NCBI GenBank assembly: GCA_922989275.2
Contig: OV277868.1
Span: forward strand, 55,426,216 to 55,490,215
Length of the DNA stretch: 64,000 bases
Direction of reading: 5' to 3'
Source of the DNA: Gari tellinella
Lineage: Eukaryota; Mollusca; Bivalvia; Cardiida; Psammobiidae
The position numbers and the translations under genes were made by a program. Of this stretch, positions 10,275-21,436 are shown piece after piece (positions within the stretch are counted from its first letter, which is position 1; every line of letters begins with the position of its first letter). The notes beneath the pieces are model-generated. The model saw only the letters and a list, made by a program, of their open reading frames with translations. It made no database searches and was not told the DNA's origin.

Positions 10275-10325
10275 GCCAAGTTTGATTTTGTAACCATACG
10301 GGACCTGTTTGACAGAGAGTTTAGT

Positions 10326-10556
10326 TTAACCCTTTCAACCCTGAATATCTCTTGTGGGTATTTGTTATCCTTTTGAACTCTTCTAGCGCATACATTTTGA
10401 ATCAGTCTACTTTTGCATTTTTGATATGACAACAAAAAGTAATGAGAACATCAAACAGTGTAAACCCTGATTAGAGGGCTCCTATAGGAGCCCTCTGATC
10501 AGGATCTACACTGTTTGCTTATGTAATCAGTAATCTCTACATAGGGTTGTAGGGTA
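10326..10556. mobile_element. MITE family H copy 2
   Basis: Starts TTAACCCTTTCAACCCTGAA; central hairpin GATTAGAGGGCTCC-TATA-GGAGCCCTCTGATC flanked by AAACAGTGTAAACCC and GGATCTACACTGTTTGC. The right end is degenerate. Confidence 0.7.
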
Positions 10557-10623
10557 ATTTTCAAAACCTATTTGTGAAACGTATTAGATTTTTCCTCAAA
10601 AAAGATTATGATCAAACTATATT

Positions 10624-11368
10624 GCTGCGCACTTCACGTTTGGTTATCGATCAATCTACAATTGATAACTATGCTTTCCTCTTTGGTTGTGCGACGACAG
10701 ACAGGGCTTAGCACTACATGATGATGTATCTTTAAAGCCGTCCTTAACCGGGAGAGTTATGTCGGATTTTCGTGCTTTGTTTTTTCTCTCCCTCTCTGTC
10801 GTACCCTAGACCCTTCCATGTCTTACAGTTACTCGTAACTACAGACTAGTCGCTTGAGTACAATTTGACCGTTGCCATAGTGGGTTATTTTTAACACGGG
10901 CTTGAATGTTTAATTCTTTCCCATGTTACTAAATAAATGATCTTGTCATAGACTTTTTGCTAAATGTTTTACATGTATTTACTTACTGTGCTGGCGGTCT
11001 TTTTGATTGTGAGGTTGTGGAACAGGGTTTATATTTTATGTACACTGTTTGTCTTTATAGGTGAATATAGGAGATAAGTGTGAGGTTGGGCGCCCCTAAA
11101 CCCAGGTTTAACCCCCCAGTGGTTGTTAATAATTAATTAATTTATAGTTGGTTATTGATTGCTACTGACCGTACCAAGGCGGGCTCCTATATTCACTTTG
11201 CTTTATGTTTGTCTTGCGTGTTGTTTTCTATTTAGTGTGTAGATGACGGAATGGTATTGCGTGTGTGTGTGTGTTTGTTGTGGTATGACTGTGTGTGTGT
11301 GTTCTGCTTGAGAGGTGGGTGTATTGTTTGTGTTACGTTTCCTGCTTGAGTCTTTCGTATTTATTTGA
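10624..11368. repeat. Repeat R2 copy 1 (about 745 bp)
   Basis: From CTGCGCACTTCACG to TCTTTCGTATTTATTTGA it matches 24896-25628 closely, and its last 200 bp match 49211-49413 inverted. It contains a GGGCGCCCC-CCCAGGTTTAAC segment and a TG microsatellite followed by a CTGCTTGAGAGGTGGGTG segment. No coding sequence or clear terminal repeats seen; family unknown. Confidence 0.75.
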
Positions 11369-11669
11369 AAGGGTTAATCGCACATCTCAGAGTAGAGGGT
11401 TGACTTTGTTTACATTGAATAAACGTGATTTTAATTTTGATAACGCTTTCAGCCTTTCATAGGGAGATATTTGAAGGTTATATAAAACCGATGCATTCGA
11501 ATACAAAAGAACTAAATTGGCACATCTGAGCTCCTATTACCCGTCCTTTTAACATAAATATCCTTTTTTGTATACAAATACAGCTTTGGTACATGTAGGT
11601 GTAGTGTTTGGCAAAGTACATGTATGCACACATTAGGGCAGACGCTATTCTTACCCATTTAATCTTATC

Positions 11670-11865
11670 TGCGCCAGAATCGCATAACGTCGACTTTGCA
11701 AACAGTTTGGATCCAGATCAGAAGCCGCATAACCCGGTGTCTGATTAGGTTCAAAACTGTTTGACATTCTAATCGATATTTCTGAGGTCTTGCCATGTTA
11801 AATCTAACTTTGAAACTTTCTTGCAAACAACAAAACTGAAGCAGACGACAAAAACGTAGAGGGGT
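11670..11865. repeat. Family D-like hairpin element, partial
   Basis: Hairpin GTTTGGATCCAGATCAGAAG and GTGTCTGATTAGGTTC, followed by a right side ending AAGCAGACGACAAAAACG and AGAGGGGTA. Confidence 0.6.
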
Positions 11866-11868
11866 ACA

Positions 11869-11999
11869 CATCAAGACGATTCCAAAGAGATGTCACAATA
11901 CAGGACTAGACGGAGAAATAATAAATTATACGTACATCTGTATTTCAATGTTTTGACTTACGATCGATTTTGTGGTATGACGTACCGTAAAACGGGACT
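11869..11999. repeat. Family E half element
   Basis: Carries GATTCCAAAGAGATGTCACA, ATACAGGACTAGACGGAGAA and a final GTACCGTAAAACGGG, the right half of the longer E elements at 20729 and 31354. Confidence 0.65.
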
Positions 12000-12246
12000 C
12001 TGATCAGTCCCCAAACTGTCCGTAACCCAGATAACATTGAACTCTCAATCTTTTAGAAAATCCATTTTCTTCATTTTATTAAACCACATTAGCGTTGCGC
12101 TTGCGTTTAAACTGGAAGAAATAGCGCATTCTCCACTGTAAGTGCAGTGTTATTCAAGATATGTAAGAAAAATCAGATTTTATCTGAAAGTATATAGAAT
12201 TTCAATTGCAATAGAATTTCAAAATATAGAGCATGCCATTGTATCC

Positions 12247-12452
12247 TTAACCCTGACGTCATCAACTTTCAAAATTTGTCTTCTGCTTTTATATTGGAAA
12301 TTTAGATTTTAGGTATTTTGATTTCAGAATTATCAAGATGTGTATCAAACAGTTTGGATCCAGATCAGACGCCGCGTAACGCGGCGTCTGATCAAGATCC
12401 AAACTGTTTGCAAATAACTCTTGTACTCGGGGTAAGGCAGTAAAGGGGCTAA
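12247..12452. mobile_element. MITE family D copy 1 (TTAA-ended)
   Basis: Starts TTAACCCTGACGTCATCAAC and ends GGGGTAAGGCAGTAAAGGGGC TAA. Central near-perfect hairpin: TTTGGATCCAGATCAGACGC through CGCGTAACGCG to GCGTCTGATCAAGATCCAAA. Confidence 0.75.
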
Positions 12453-12504
12453 ACTAGGCCCTAGGTACGCCCCAGTTAGTGCGACGTGACTGCAATCTGT
12501 CTGA

Positions 12505-12800
12505 CAAAATGTCAAAAAGTTTGGATCTAGACCAGAATCTTTGTAACTCGGTTGTCTATGTGGTTCCAAACTAACGGCAAATATCAACCAAGTCACTGTT
12601 TCTGTGATGACTGTTAAGAATGGCAAAATACAGCCAGTCCTCGACAAACAGAGCTCTTGTTTAATAAAACCTAATTTACCGATGTTTCTAAATATTTAGC
12701 TGTCAGCCTCTGCAACACTAACATAATGCAAATAGTTTGGAACCAGATCAGACGCTGCGTCACGTTGCGTATTATCAGATCCAAACTTTTTAACACTCAT
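12505..12800. repeat. Two degenerate GATCAGACGC-type hairpins
   Basis: One at about 12505-12580 (AGTTTGGATCTAGACCAGAA ... GGTTCCAAACT) and one at about 12725-12800 (AGTTTGGAACCAGATCAGAC ... ATCAGATCCAAACT). Both are weakened cores of the common hairpin with unclear ends. Confidence 0.55.
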
Positions 12801-12875
12801 ACAGGTATCAATGTTCTCATATTAAGTAAAAAACGCTTAAATTTCCAAATGTTATAAATAAAAGCAAGCAGACTA

Positions 12876-13128
12876 CAGGGCTGCCATAATTTGACATGAA
12901 AAATCCTAAGATTTCCGATCTGCATTTTTCAAGTGCGATTTTGCGAATCGTACCTTTACTCCATAGCCTATTCCGTGTTCTGTTGACATGCGACTTCTTA
13001 AAGCAGGCTGTAAGTAAAGCAGAATGCGCCTTAGGGCGCATTCTACTTTACTTTCAGCCTGCTTTAAGCTACCGTATACTGGGAAAAATCCGGAGATTTA
13101 GGAAAAATCCGGAGAAATAGCAGCCCTG
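12876..13128. mobile_element. CAGGG-ended MITE copy 1 with family A core
   Basis: 253 bp between CAGGGCTGCCAT and ATAGCAGCCCTG, flanked on both sides by the 6-bp direct repeat AGACTA. The middle is the family A hairpin (AGAATGCGCCTTAGGGCGCA) with its ATAGCCTATT-side arm. The same arrangement recurs inverted at 53313-53566. Confidence 0.85.
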
Positions 13129-13134
13129 AGACTA

Positions 13135-13762
13135 TCGTATATTTGATCTATGTTAACGATTGTGTGCGTGTCATATTACAATACATAGGAAACACAGACC
13201 TAAATAATCAAATAAGTTCACAACAACATTTAACCCTTTTGCTCTCACTGAAGCTTCAAAAAGCGAACATCTTGGATCGTCCGGCCGATTATGACTTAGG
13301 CTAATCATGCTGAATTGTAGTCTGCTAAAATTATGAAGTTTCTTCAGCATTTTCATGGAGTGAATAATGTCCGATGCGTTTAATGAACATTAGGGAACTC
13401 TCAGCATAGAAGGAAGAAATGTCATAAATCTACGCTTTGCAGACAACGTCAACGGTCTGTCAGGATCTCTGTAAGAACTCAAGAACGCAATACTATAACC
13501 ATTTAATCTCTCAATTTTGGATGGAGATAAGTGCTGAGAATTCCAAACTTACTACATGTATTAACAACACAAAATATCTTGAAGATGACATTGGAATTAA
13601 ATAACAAAGGCTAGAAACAATAATAGCCTTGAAGTATCTACTATATATTGTGACAAATGATGGCTGTAAACCTCAGTTTTGGTTCGTATTTCACAAAAAG
13701 TTATGCAGCTCTGCATTTTCAAGGCTATTTCAGCCAATTTACAAGAAAAGTATTAATATATC
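13135..13762. other. Unassigned intergenic sequence
   Basis: Contains CATTTAACCCTTTTGCTCTC near 13230, which could be one end of a decayed TTAA element. Nothing else recognised. Confidence 0.35.
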
Positions 13763-14005
13763 TACGGTGGAGAAGACATTATTCTTTCCCAATAAAAGCG
13801 TTTTACGTTTAAACTTTTATTTCTTTGCAAACAATATGAAACCTGATCAGAACACGAGTAATCCTAAGTCTGATTTGGATCTCAACTGTTTGCCACTGCA
13901 ATAAACCCATTTGTGCCCACGGTCCTATTATAGGATATATGCGAACAGCGTAGACTCTGATTAGACGCCGCATTATGCGTATGATTCTTTACGGTTTGCT
14001 GATAG
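13763..14005. repeat. Family C partial element and a second hairpin
   Basis: TACGGTGGAGAAGACATTAT begins a family C left half (13763-13905) with a degenerate CCTGATCAGA-TCTGATTTGG hairpin. A second, smaller GATTAGACGCCGCATTATGC remnant follows at about 13938-14005. Confidence 0.6.
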
Positions 14006-14334
14006 GAATTTCAATATAAAACAAAATGAAAATGAAAATTTTGACCAGGCATCCCTTTGATGAAAAATGGACCAATCCAATATATAAACATGGAAGAATC
14101 CACTGGGTATAAATGGGTTAACAGGAATAGTCAGCATTGTCGGAAATATGTTTTATTGCGATCCTTTTGAGTTTCGTTTGCGTTTAATACTGAAAGAGTC
14201 TTAAGGTCTCCTACAAGGACAACATTACAAATTAAGATGTCCGCCAGGTTTGTGCCTTTATTGGTCTTTTCAAAGAGATTCTCATGTAGCTCATTTCCAA
14301 AAACCTCAATATTATTTCTGCTTTTTTTAATAAG

Positions 14335-14395
14335 GAATGTCAAACAGTCTGTATCTTACTCAGACGTTGTTCTTATCAAAACTGTTTGCAAGAGC
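14335..14395. repeat. Degenerate hairpin core
   Basis: TCAAACAGTCTGTATCTTAC and TATCAAAACTGTTTGC flank a weak CAGACG centre; remnant of the common core. Confidence 0.45.
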
Positions 14396-14561
14396 TAGCC
14401 GAATAACGCTTAGCATCCTAATGGTTTCAGTTGCAAAATATATACTAAACGTAAGACTTAGAAGGGTGTATATTATGCGATATCTGCAACTGTTGCATGC
14501 AACATCAACAACAGGAAAAAACGCAGGCGACGCAGAGTCGTCCGACCAGTTGTGACCAAGG

Positions 14562-14777
14562 CTTTATCCGTATCCTGCTAAATTGTCGTCTGCTACAAAT
14601 ATGATGTCTGCGCAGGAAACGATTATCTGTTTGTATGCCTTTTAAAACTGACAAAATTTTAGTATGAGTGTCAAAAAGTTTGGTTCCAGATCAGACACCG
14701 CTTTACGAGGCGTCTGCTCTGCATACAAAATGTGTGCAAATGTAAGCTAAGTCGATCTTAGCATGGTAAGGATTAAA
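14562..14777. mobile_element. MITE family G copy 1
   Basis: Left side GGCTTTATCCGTATCCTGCT AAATTGTCGTCTGC, central GTTCCAGATCAGACACCGC hairpin, right side ATCTTAGCATGGTAAGGATTAA. Ends in TTAA on the right. Confidence 0.65.
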
Positions 14778-15027
14778 CTTTGAAATTCGGTGCAGACGAA
14801 CGACACACTTTTGCTGACATGTGCATTCCATGCTTAAGATTAATTATATTTGTGCAATATTATCTAAAAAGCGAGATGTAACTCGAGACTGGTGCTCTAT
14901 ATAATTATGGTCCGTGACAGGGTACAAGTGGTGCAACATACAATGGGTCACCATTCGTTGAAGAAAACACACGTATCTCTAAAATAAGAGTAGTTATCAA
15001 CGTTCCAGGGTTTCTTTTACTAGTATC

Positions 15028-15292
15028 ATGCTGAATAGTTGCCTGCTACAAATATATCGCCTACGATATAAAATCAAGATAAGTTTTTAAGCTTTTAAAA
15101 CTGATGAAAGGTTGACGATGAGTTGCAAAACAGTTTGGCCAAGATCAGACGCCGCGTTTACGCGGCGTCTAATCTTGACCAAACTGTTTCGTACTCATTA
15201 TATTACTTTCGTTCGTTTACGTAAACTTTAAATTTAATAAATAAAAGCAGACGACAGTTTTATGAAACAGATGGCGTCATAGCAGTGGGACC
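15028..15292. mobile_element. MITE with G-like left and D-like right side
   Basis: Left side has CATGCTGAATAGTTGCCTGC (G-like). The hairpin is GGCCAAGATCAGACGCCGCG mirrored by CGCGGCGTCTAATCTTGACC, and the right side has AAAGCAGACGACAGT and GGCGTCATAGCAGTGG (D-like). Confidence 0.6.
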
Positions 15293-15492
15293 GATAAATA
15301 CTTTGTGCAGTAGAAACTAATGAGTTATGAGCGTGATATTCTAGTACATTGTAACCTGAAGCTGGTGACCTGTATTTATCTCTGGCTGGGTACAAGCAGT
15401 GCAACAGATACAGAATCCCAATTCTTTGAAAAATATGCTCTAAAATAAGCTGAACCCATGTCTTTTGTCCACAAAAGTAGACATTATCTCTA

Positions 15493-15711
15493 TTAACCCC
15501 TTCACTGCCGTGACGTCATCAATTTCAAACAATTGTCGTCTGCTTTTATTTCTTAAATTTAAATTTTTGCTTTTTTGACTGAAGATATTTTTAAATGAGT
15601 GTCAAACAGTTTGAATCCTAATCAGACGCCGCATCACGCGGCGTCTGATAAGGATTCAAACTGTTTGCAAATTACTCTTTCACTCAGGGTAAGGCAGTGA
15701 TACTGTGTTAA
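15493..15711. mobile_element. MITE family D copy 2 (TTAA-ended)
   Basis: Complete: TTAACCCCTTCACTGCCGTG at the left, GGGTAAGGCAGTGATACTGTG-TTAA at the right. Hairpin GAATCCTAATCAGACGCCGC / GCGGCGTCTGATAAGGATTC with a 1-base mismatch between arms. Confidence 0.8.
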
Positions 15712-15727
15712 TCTGCAAGTGTTTAAA

Positions 15728-15800
15728 CCTAGCGACGTGTTAACAAACAGTGTACCTGTAAAGAGTACATTTACCTTATATAAACAGTGCATACCCTGTC
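15728..15800. repeat. Family H fragment
   Basis: GTTAACAAACAGTGTACCTG, TAAAGAGTACATTTACCTTA and a partial hairpin side match the left part of family H. Confidence 0.5.
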
Positions 15801-15811
15801 CAGACATGCGC

Positions 15812-16540
15812 TCAGTTTAAATCGTTAACCAACGATAGCCAACGCTTGCGAACAATCAATTCAAAACTGCCTTTTAGCCGAAGTAGATTGCACTCGGTCG
15901 GGAACAAGTCTCGAAGGTTGTGCGCGGAGAGCAGCATTAACAACCAAATTGGCGACCGAAACTTTTTCGATACTTGATTAATAAAACAAAGCACCTTACA
16001 ATATTGTCTTTAAATGAACAAAATTATGTTGTAAAACCGATGACAGTTGATTAACTCACGTTTGTGTTTGTGATAGGAGTCGTATATAATTTGTTTGTTT
16101 ACTCATTGAAAGCACACGGACATAGACCGCAATGGTGCTTTTGTTGGAGGATGGATGAGTTGGAATTTACGATACAAAATAAGTCATATAGCGCCGATGA
16201 ATGATGAGGGATGATGAGTTGAGATGATCTTAATTTCATCAGAAAGATGATTTCGGCTCAATGGATTCGTTGCGAAGCAGCGCATATGATACAATTCACC
16301 GACGTACCTTCCTTTCATGGTGTTATTGTTTGGGAGAAGATCTCTATTCAAGAATATGTTAACAGTGGTTTAAAAAGGACGAATAGGCAAAGAACATTTG
16401 TTGGCTTTTACTAGCTAATTGAATCACACCAACAGCACCAATGCGTTCAATTACAAAAACGTCACCCAATAAAAGTGTGTCGCTTAGAAAGCCTGTTTTG
16501 AACAACCGCTTACATTTATATAATGATCAAATTTTACGGA
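15812..16540. other. Intergenic sequence, mostly unassigned
   Basis: Only a short repeat at about 16172-16225 (CATATAGCGCCGATGAATGA), also present near 2340, was recognised. No coding homology. Confidence 0.4.
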
Positions 16541-16546
16541 AGACTT

Positions 16547-16765
16547 TTACCCATTCTTCGCTGTATTATACGTCTGCTGCAATATTGTATTCTGCAATAT
16601 CGTTTCAAAGTTAGATTTAAAGTAGTGTAACTGGCGTAATTTCAAGACAAGTGGCAAACAAGTTTGACTCTGATCAAGCGCCGCGTTACGCGGCGTCTGA
16701 TCAGGATCAGAACTGTTTTGAAATGCGCTTTACATATATGACGTAATTAAGAGTGAAAGGTTTAA
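16547..16765. mobile_element. MITE family D variant (TTTACCC end)
   Basis: Left TTTACCCATTCTTCGCTG, hairpin TGATCAAGCGCCGCGTTACG / CGGCGTCTGATCAGGATCAG, right GAGTGAAAGGTTTAA. Confidence 0.65.
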
Positions 16766-16851
16766 ATATGCTCAAACAAATAAATAATAGCGGCCCATGT
16801 CAAACTGACTCGTTTTGAAATTACGTCAGGCAAGCTGCCTTAAAATTAACT

Positions 16852-17076
16852 TTGAAACTACATTTAAAAAAAATTGAATCAGACGAAAATATGATGGAGC
16901 AAACACCTCTCGATAAATTTAACATTGAAGGGGTTATATGGCAAAACAGTCGTGACTTTCCGCATATAAATGTAATACATGTAGTATCATTTATGATTAA
17001 ATGTGTACGAACCAGAAATAAGCAAAACCCTCGTTTAAGAGAAGTGTTTCTTCAGGGGGTTGAAACGGTCTTTTAA
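16852..17076 (+). other. Unassigned open frame between repeats
   Basis: A 74-codon open frame in low-copy AT-rich sequence between two family D variants. No domain, no homology recognised and no splice context; probably not a gene. Confidence 0.15.
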
Positions 17077-17114
17077 AAGACAATGAACTGAGTTCATTAA
17101 TGATTCGAGATAGT

Positions 17115-17271
17115 TTTACCCCTTCACCGCTTTATTACCGTTTCCTTCAGTTTGTTCGTCTTCAAGACACGTTTCAAAGTAAGGACTCCATAACTATCAA
17201 TTCGGCCTCTGATCAGGATCCAAACTGTTTGCAAATGCACTTTTAAGCGTCATTGAGAGTGAAACGGTTAT
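17115..17271. repeat. MITE family D variant with one hairpin arm deleted
   Basis: TTTACCCCTTCACCGCTTTA and AAGACACGTTTCAAAG at the left, only the right hairpin arm (CTCTGATCAGGATCCAAACT) retained, right end CATTGAGAGTGAAACGG. Confidence 0.6.
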
Positions 17272-17754
17272 CAATTCATATCAGGGTATTGCAATGAACT
17301 CCTTTATATCTGTATACTTGTTGAAATATTTTATTGTAGATAAGTGGGATCTAAAGACACAAAATTGGTGTTGTTTCTTCACAGCAAACTGTCACATATT
17401 ATACATAGCAAACAGTGCGCCAGGTCCTTATGAGACACAGCGTCAAGCGACACTGTTTAATAATCTCAATAAGGTATTTTTGGTATTCTCAATAAATCGC
17501 TTTAGAGCAAGATGAATCTATAGACTGTCAACAGTATTTGTCATCTTACATTCAGTTGTCGAATAAATCTTCTTTACAAATTTAAAAATAGAAAATGTTC
17601 ACGGTGTATAAGTTGAACGCATGTATCTCATTACTGTTTACCATCCTTGCTAAGCTTTATGCAAACAGTCTGTTTTGTGTTTACCGTTTACAAGTATGAA
17701 AATTAAACTACCCTGATTGTCCCGTCCTTTAAACCGCGTAATGTCAAACTCACA

Positions 17755-17995
17755 TACATAGGAGAAAACGTTATTCTTTCCCAATTAACGCGTTTACGCT
17801 AAAACTATTATTTCCAATGCAATCAGTTTTGAGCCAGATCAAACCCGGCATCTGATCTGGCTTAAACCTGTTTGCCATTTAGATCAAAATGAATAGTTAG
17901 AATTGTCAAAATGTTGTCATTTTCTCCATTTTAGTGCGTTGCGTTTGCGTTTCGTTTGTGTTTAAACGGGAAAGAATAACGTTTTCTCCACTGTA
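17755..17995. mobile_element. MITE family C copy 2 (TA-ended)
   Basis: Left TACATAGGAGAAAACGTTAT, right GAATAACGTTTTCTCCACTG-TA. Hairpin GAGCCAGATCAAACCCGG / GGCATCTGATCTGGCTTAAA. Contains the GCGTTGCGTTTGCGTTTCGT stretch typical of the family. Confidence 0.75.
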
Positions 17996-18111
17996 TATTG
18001 AAGTTTACAAACAGTGTGGACACAAATCATACGCAGGACTGTTTTACATTGATTTGTTCACTTAGTTAATTTTAGTATTTTATTATATGTTATTTACTAC
18101 AGTAAAAAAAG

Positions 18112-18321
18112 TACTCACTGCTTTACCCAGAGTACAATAGCAAATTGCAAATGGTTTTGATCCTGACCAGATGCCGCGTAACGCATCGTCTGATCAGGAT
18201 TCCAGCTGTTTGATACTCATTTCAATATTTGTTAAATCAAAATACCTAAAATTTAGGTTTGAGAAATAAAACTAGACGACAACTGGTTAAAAATAATGAC
18301 GCCATAGCAGTGAAGAGTTAA
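18112..18321. mobile_element. MITE family D, inverted copy
   Basis: Left TACTCACTGCTTTACCCAGA, hairpin ATCCTGACCAGATGCCGCG / TCGTCTGATCAGGATTC, right GACGCCATAGCAGTGAAGAG-TTAA. Confidence 0.7.
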
Positions 18322-18493
18322 ATCTAAATTTGAGAAAAAAAGCAGACGACAACCAGACGATGTTGTGTCAATGGATTGGTTTGTATTGCATTAATATATT
18401 TATGTCTCTTTCAGAATATTGTTGAACAGGGTATTCAATCTTCCGATTGCAATCTTAACCTTCTGCAGACTAAATGAGAATTCGAGAAAACTT

Positions 18494-18566
18494 TTGTAAA
18501 CAGCTTGGATCCAAAATGAGACACAGAGTATCTCGGCGTGTCCAAATGATCAAAGCTGTTTGGCAT
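18494..18566. repeat. Degenerate hairpin core
   Basis: GTAAACAGCTTGGATCC and GATCAAAGCTGTTTGGC face each other around AGACACAGAGTATCTCGGCG. Confidence 0.5.
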
Positions 18567-18909
18567 CCACGTGTATAGTTTTGAAACAAAATGTCAATAA
18601 TTAAAACATTAAGCTGCTTTTCAGACAATTTATTATGCAGACGACACTTACGTTGCGTGCTAAAAGTTGACATGCGATATTACATGCATCACCTGCTTCC
18701 TAAAGATAGTCTGCACACATTTCATTTTAACTCATTCACCCCTGAAACTGCTGCAGCAGGCAGAGATGACAATTAGGTATCACCTCTTCGTCATCTTCAT
18801 GTCCGTCCGCAAACCGGTTCGTCTTTCTGTCTGTCTATCTGTCACGTTTTTAATGTTGTCTATGTATCCGGGTTGAGTTTATAGTTAAAATGGTGAGAGA
18901 TTTGTGTAA

Positions 18910-18986
18910 GCGGCCCGGTGGCGAATTCGGTAGAGTACTTGCCCTGTAAGCAAGGGATCCCTGGTTCGAGTCCCGTTCTGGCTGCA
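18910..18986 (+). tRNA. tRNA-like gene or tRNA pseudogene (anticodon arm TGT, Thr-like)
   Basis: Plus-strand A-box TGGCGAATTCGGTAGAG, perfect five-pair anticodon stem CTTGC/GCAAG around CCTGTAA, B-box GGTTCGAGTCC, acceptor ends GCGGCC and GGCTGC pairing mostly, and a TTTTT run four bases after the discriminator as a Pol III stop. Odd points: C instead of the universal T at position 33, and T-stem mismatches. It is more likely a tRNA-derived pseudogene or SINE head than a working tRNA. It lies 60 bp before the gypsy remnant. Confidence 0.45.
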
Positions 18987-19044
18987 TATCTTTTTCACCA
19001 TGTTACATTTTGCTCATACATTATCATACACATTTGAGAATTAG

Positions 19045-20443
19045 CGACAGATCCAGAGAGACAACTCCGGGAATTACTATTGAGCCATAAAGAGATCTTG
19101 TCAAAAGGGGACATTGGCAAAGGAAAATGCAACTTGTTCAAACATAGGATAGAATTACATAATGCTACATCGTTTAAACAACGACATCGCAGAATACCAC
19201 CGGGAATGATCGAGGAAGTTAGGAAACTTTTATTTTAGTTTTAGGCCATTGGCATTATCAGAAAAGCAAAATCGCCTTTGGCATCGAGCATAGTTTCGGT
19301 ACGGACGAAAAACGGAAAGCTCAGGATGTGTGTCGACTACTGCATGCTGACTAATAGGACTTTGAAGGTTGCGTATGTTTTGCCCAGAGTAGTAGGTGTC
19401 TTTGATTGCCGACATAGTGGGAAAGATGTTTCCACCATTGATATGAAGAGAGGTTACCATCAAGTAGAGATGGAAGAGGAGCATTAATGAGAGAACGGCT
19501 TTCACCGTAGGCCCGCTCAGATATTTCGAATATAACAATATGCCGTTCGGATTATCAAAAAGCCTCGCAACATACCAACGTCAAGTGGAATAATGTCTCG
19601 GAGATTACAACATGAAAATAATTATGTGTTATATACTTGGCTGACCTTATTATATTTAGTGACATCTTTGACCAATATCTTGAAAAAGACTACATCTTAT
19701 TCTTACCAGATTAAGCCAATGTGGCATTACATTCTATCAAAAAAAATTCAGAAAACAAGAACATTAATAGTAATTTAATCCATTAATATATCATCTCATG
19801 TCTAATAGATAAACTTAACGCTACAACAGAACCCTTCTTAATATGTTAGGAACTTTGGAGCAAGACAAGGAAAAGAATTGGAAGAAGTATTTTCCTACAT
19901 TTGTTTATGCCTATAATACAAACAAACATGAGTCAAATGGGTTTAATGAGTAAATGTTTGGCAGGACATCAATATTTCCTATTGACACTACCTTCCATTT
20001 GGACAGAAACAACAATGCTAGTATGACATCTAACTACATTGTATGTCAAGGAGTTAAAGGAATGTTTAGAATTCTCAAGTGAACTCGCAAATAAGGCCCT
20101 CAAGAAATCAAGAGACACACAAAAACATCATTTTGATAAGGAGGTCAAATCATCATGGATTCAAGTAGGAGACACCATTTTAGTCAAGAGTTTAGCAAAC
20201 GAAGAAAAACAAAAAATAGCGGATAACTTCAAACATGACATTTACAATGTTGTCGGTCAATTGCACGATGATAAACCAGTATACTTCGTACGAAATGCAG
20301 ATGGAACAGAGCTTCACATGTATCATTTACTTTCAATAGAAGTTAGGACTGAAGATACCAGAAAAAGCACTGTAGTGACAGAGAAACAACAAAAGAAACC
20401 AGCACTAAAGCCTAGGTTGCCTAGAACAAAGATGTTCTGGTAG
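19045..20443 (+). pseudogene. Ty3/gypsy retrotransposon pol remnant
   Basis: Plus-strand pieces appear in family order but in several frames. First comes the reverse transcriptase lead-in (ELLLSHKEILSKGDIG, then RRIPPGMIEEVRK). The RT core follows (KLRMCVDYCML, STIDMKRGYHQVEMEEEH, then an AFTVGPL...NMPFGLSK-like stretch), with a decayed catalytic YxDD region near 19630. About 19830-19990 resumes in the integrase (LLNMLGTLEQDKEKNWKK, YAYNTNKHES), and 20039-20443 encodes the integrase C-terminal region (KALKKSRDTQKHHFD, VGDTILVKS). RNase H and most of the integrase core are missing, and no LTRs were found. Multiple frameshifts and stops mean it is dead. Confidence 0.85.
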
Positions 20444-20728
20444 AGAAATCAGCTTTGAGGTTACAGATAACCTCTGTTCTACTGAAGTATTGTAAATTAA
20501 ATTTGTTTTATCGAAAGAACTTGACAAGTAAACGTGTCTTATGCAAGGTTCTTGACTCTTGCATCAATATTGCAAGAGTTATTCCCTTTTTGACACATTT
20601 TTCTTTGCACGCAGATTACTTTTGTTATACTGAAGCTTTGAAAAGATATTGATAAGTGAACGTGTCTTACAACATTACCAGAATGATAACATAGAGATGA
20701 CGAACCAGGCATTAGCATCTAGGGACCA

Positions 20729-20968
20729 GGGAGCCGTCTTACGAAACATCGTACGAAATTTATTGTCCTAAGTCAAATAAAAAATGCTAATTTAGATTTA
20801 TTACCCAATCTATTCCTGTCGTGTGACATCTCATTGGAATCGTACCTTCTAGATAATTCCGAAGAGATGTCATGAGACAGGACTAGATAGAGACATCAAA
20901 TATTAGATTTATTTAAAAGTTTTGGCTAACGACTGTTTTGTCGTACAACTTTTCGTAAGACTGGCCCT
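20729..20968. mobile_element. Inverted-repeat element family E copy 1
   Basis: Left GAGCCGTCTTACGAAACATC, right CGTACAACTTTTCGTAAGAC TGGCCC, giving terminal inverted repeats of about 30 bp. Inside are AGAGATGTCATGAGACAGGA-type stretches facing each other. Confidence 0.75.
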
Positions 20969-21436
20969 TAAACCATTATGGAGCTGGCACAGAGACTGGT
21001 TGGTGATGACATTCAAGCTGTGCCTAAAGAACCTCAATAATCCATATAACATTAGGTCCAAGAATGGTACCGGAAAGCTCAAAGATTCAAACGGTTCCTT
21101 TGGTTTAACAGCTTCCAGATTTTCTAAACCAACAAAGGCGAACAAAGGAGAACTATTGTGGCAAACAATGGTTTTGAACTTGGTGTTGATTCTTGACCTC
21201 AGTTATAAAAATCCCAACTTGTTCGGAACACAAGTCCCATACCGCATCAGGTAAGATAATACATTTGGTATGTGAGTACATCTTGTGATGGCGAGGTGTC
21301 ACGCACCATACATGTATTCAGGCCATGTTGACGTTAGACCTTGATCTGTAATCTGTCCTTTAGATTACTTTTACACCAGCTAATGGTATCATAGTATGTA
21401 GCCTATGTGGATATAGTTTGAGATGGTGCGTACATG

